A stretch of DNA of 64,000 nt from JAFGSG01 sp964626055 (lineage in GTDB: Bacteria > Spirochaetota > UBA4802 > JAFGDQ01): NCBI GenBank assembly GCA_964626055.1, contig CAZVDF010000008.1:29519-93518 (forward strand), read 5' to 3'. The notes under the pieces are model-generated. The model saw only the letters and a program-made list of their open reading frames with translations. It was not told the origin of the DNA and made no database searches. The position numbers were made by a program, and so were the translations under genes. Positions 63,774 through 64,000 of the stretch are shown here, piece after piece; positions within the stretch are counted from its first letter, which is position 1; every line of letters begins with the position of its first letter.

Positions 63774-64000
63774 TAACTCAAGTTGACTGACTTTTATTAC
63801 ACTATTTCTTAATACTATCGATAGAATGATCAGACTATTATCGATTTTCCGCCTCAAATACCCCATCCGTGGACTCTTCGGCGGTCGGCAACATCGAGTA
63901 CAGGATGTAACGAATGCCGCAAAGGCCACGGATGGCCGAGAGCGGCCATGTTGCCTTAAAATTGATAATAATCTGATCATTCTATCGCAGATGTTTATAA
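63774..64000. repeat. R1 long palindromic element, copy B (cut by window end)
   Basis: The arms 63819-63848 and 63958-63987 match over 28 of 30 bp and are in reverse orientation to copy A. The 109-bp interior contains TACA-GGA-TGTA (63899-63909) and GGCCA-CGGA-TGGCC (63924-63937) enclosed by GGCAACA/TGTTGCC. The last bases equal the left end of copy A, so little is missing. Confidence 0.75.

Overview
The window (about 42-45 % G+C by eye) is chromosomal DNA of a Gram-negative, diderm bacterium. Evidence for an outer membrane is the AsmA-like protein, outer-membrane barrel-like proteins, several lipoproteins and an alpha-2-macroglobulin/PbpC pair. I infer a deep-branching member of Spirochaetota, with low to moderate confidence. 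The reasons are the dual cyclic-nucleotide-binding protein with a TPR-like linker, the FecR-type lipoprotein, the FHA and GGDEF proteins, and the Aquifex-type aconitase. No rRNA, tRNA, CRISPR array, prophage or transposase gene was seen. Metabolic genes are scattered: leuD (267), a 643-aa aconitase (17493), pyruvate kinase (23336) and leuB (25138).

Layout. 0.3-5 kb: leuD, then an AsmA-like protein and a two-domain cyclic-nucleotide-binding regulator on the minus strand. 5-10.7 kb: a minus-strand module of ECF sigma factor, zinc-finger anti-sigma factor, dodecin, a vWA protein and a VIT-vWA protein. 10.9-12.8 kb: a barrel-like protein and a FecR lipoprotein. 12.9-16.5 kb: clpS, clpA and an orphan parA. 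17-26 kb: FHA protein, aconitase, slipin/NfeD pair, HNH nuclease, pyruvate kinase and leuB. 26.5-36.8 kb: a repetitive lipoprotein, then a thioester-containing alpha-2-macroglobulin followed by penicillin-binding protein 1C. 37-44.3 kb: an RDD, DUF58, MoxR, DUF4350, DUF4129-like, membrane protein and SpoIIM cluster. 44.5-58.4 kb: S1-domain protein, a five-PAS hybrid histidine kinase, a GGDEF-EAL protein, a seven-repeat surface lipoprotein with a YWTD-like propeller, a TPR protein and a HAMP-GGDEF cyclase. 59-63.5 kb: M48 protease, carbon-nitrogen hydrolase, CinA, methyltransferase and FmdE.

The most unusual content is between genes. At least five families of short palindromic repeats fill most intergenic gaps: (R1) ~220-250-bp elements with perfect or near-perfect 30-bp inverted arms; (R2) elements with long arms and a GCGGAATC/GAGGAC tip; (R3) C-rich elements built round CCCCC-GAA-GGGGG hairpins; (R4) a ~75-bp ATCGATTT/GACGC repeat; (R5) short elements ending in GGAAGCCATCTC. 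In R1 and R2 the two arms of a copy match each other even where copies differ, so changes are compensated. Many inner hairpins are capped by GGA, several as ACA-GGA-TGT, which resembles the RNA site bound by CsrA/RsmA. Whether these act as RNA, as DNA hairpins, as terminators or as non-autonomous mobile elements cannot be decided from the sequence alone.
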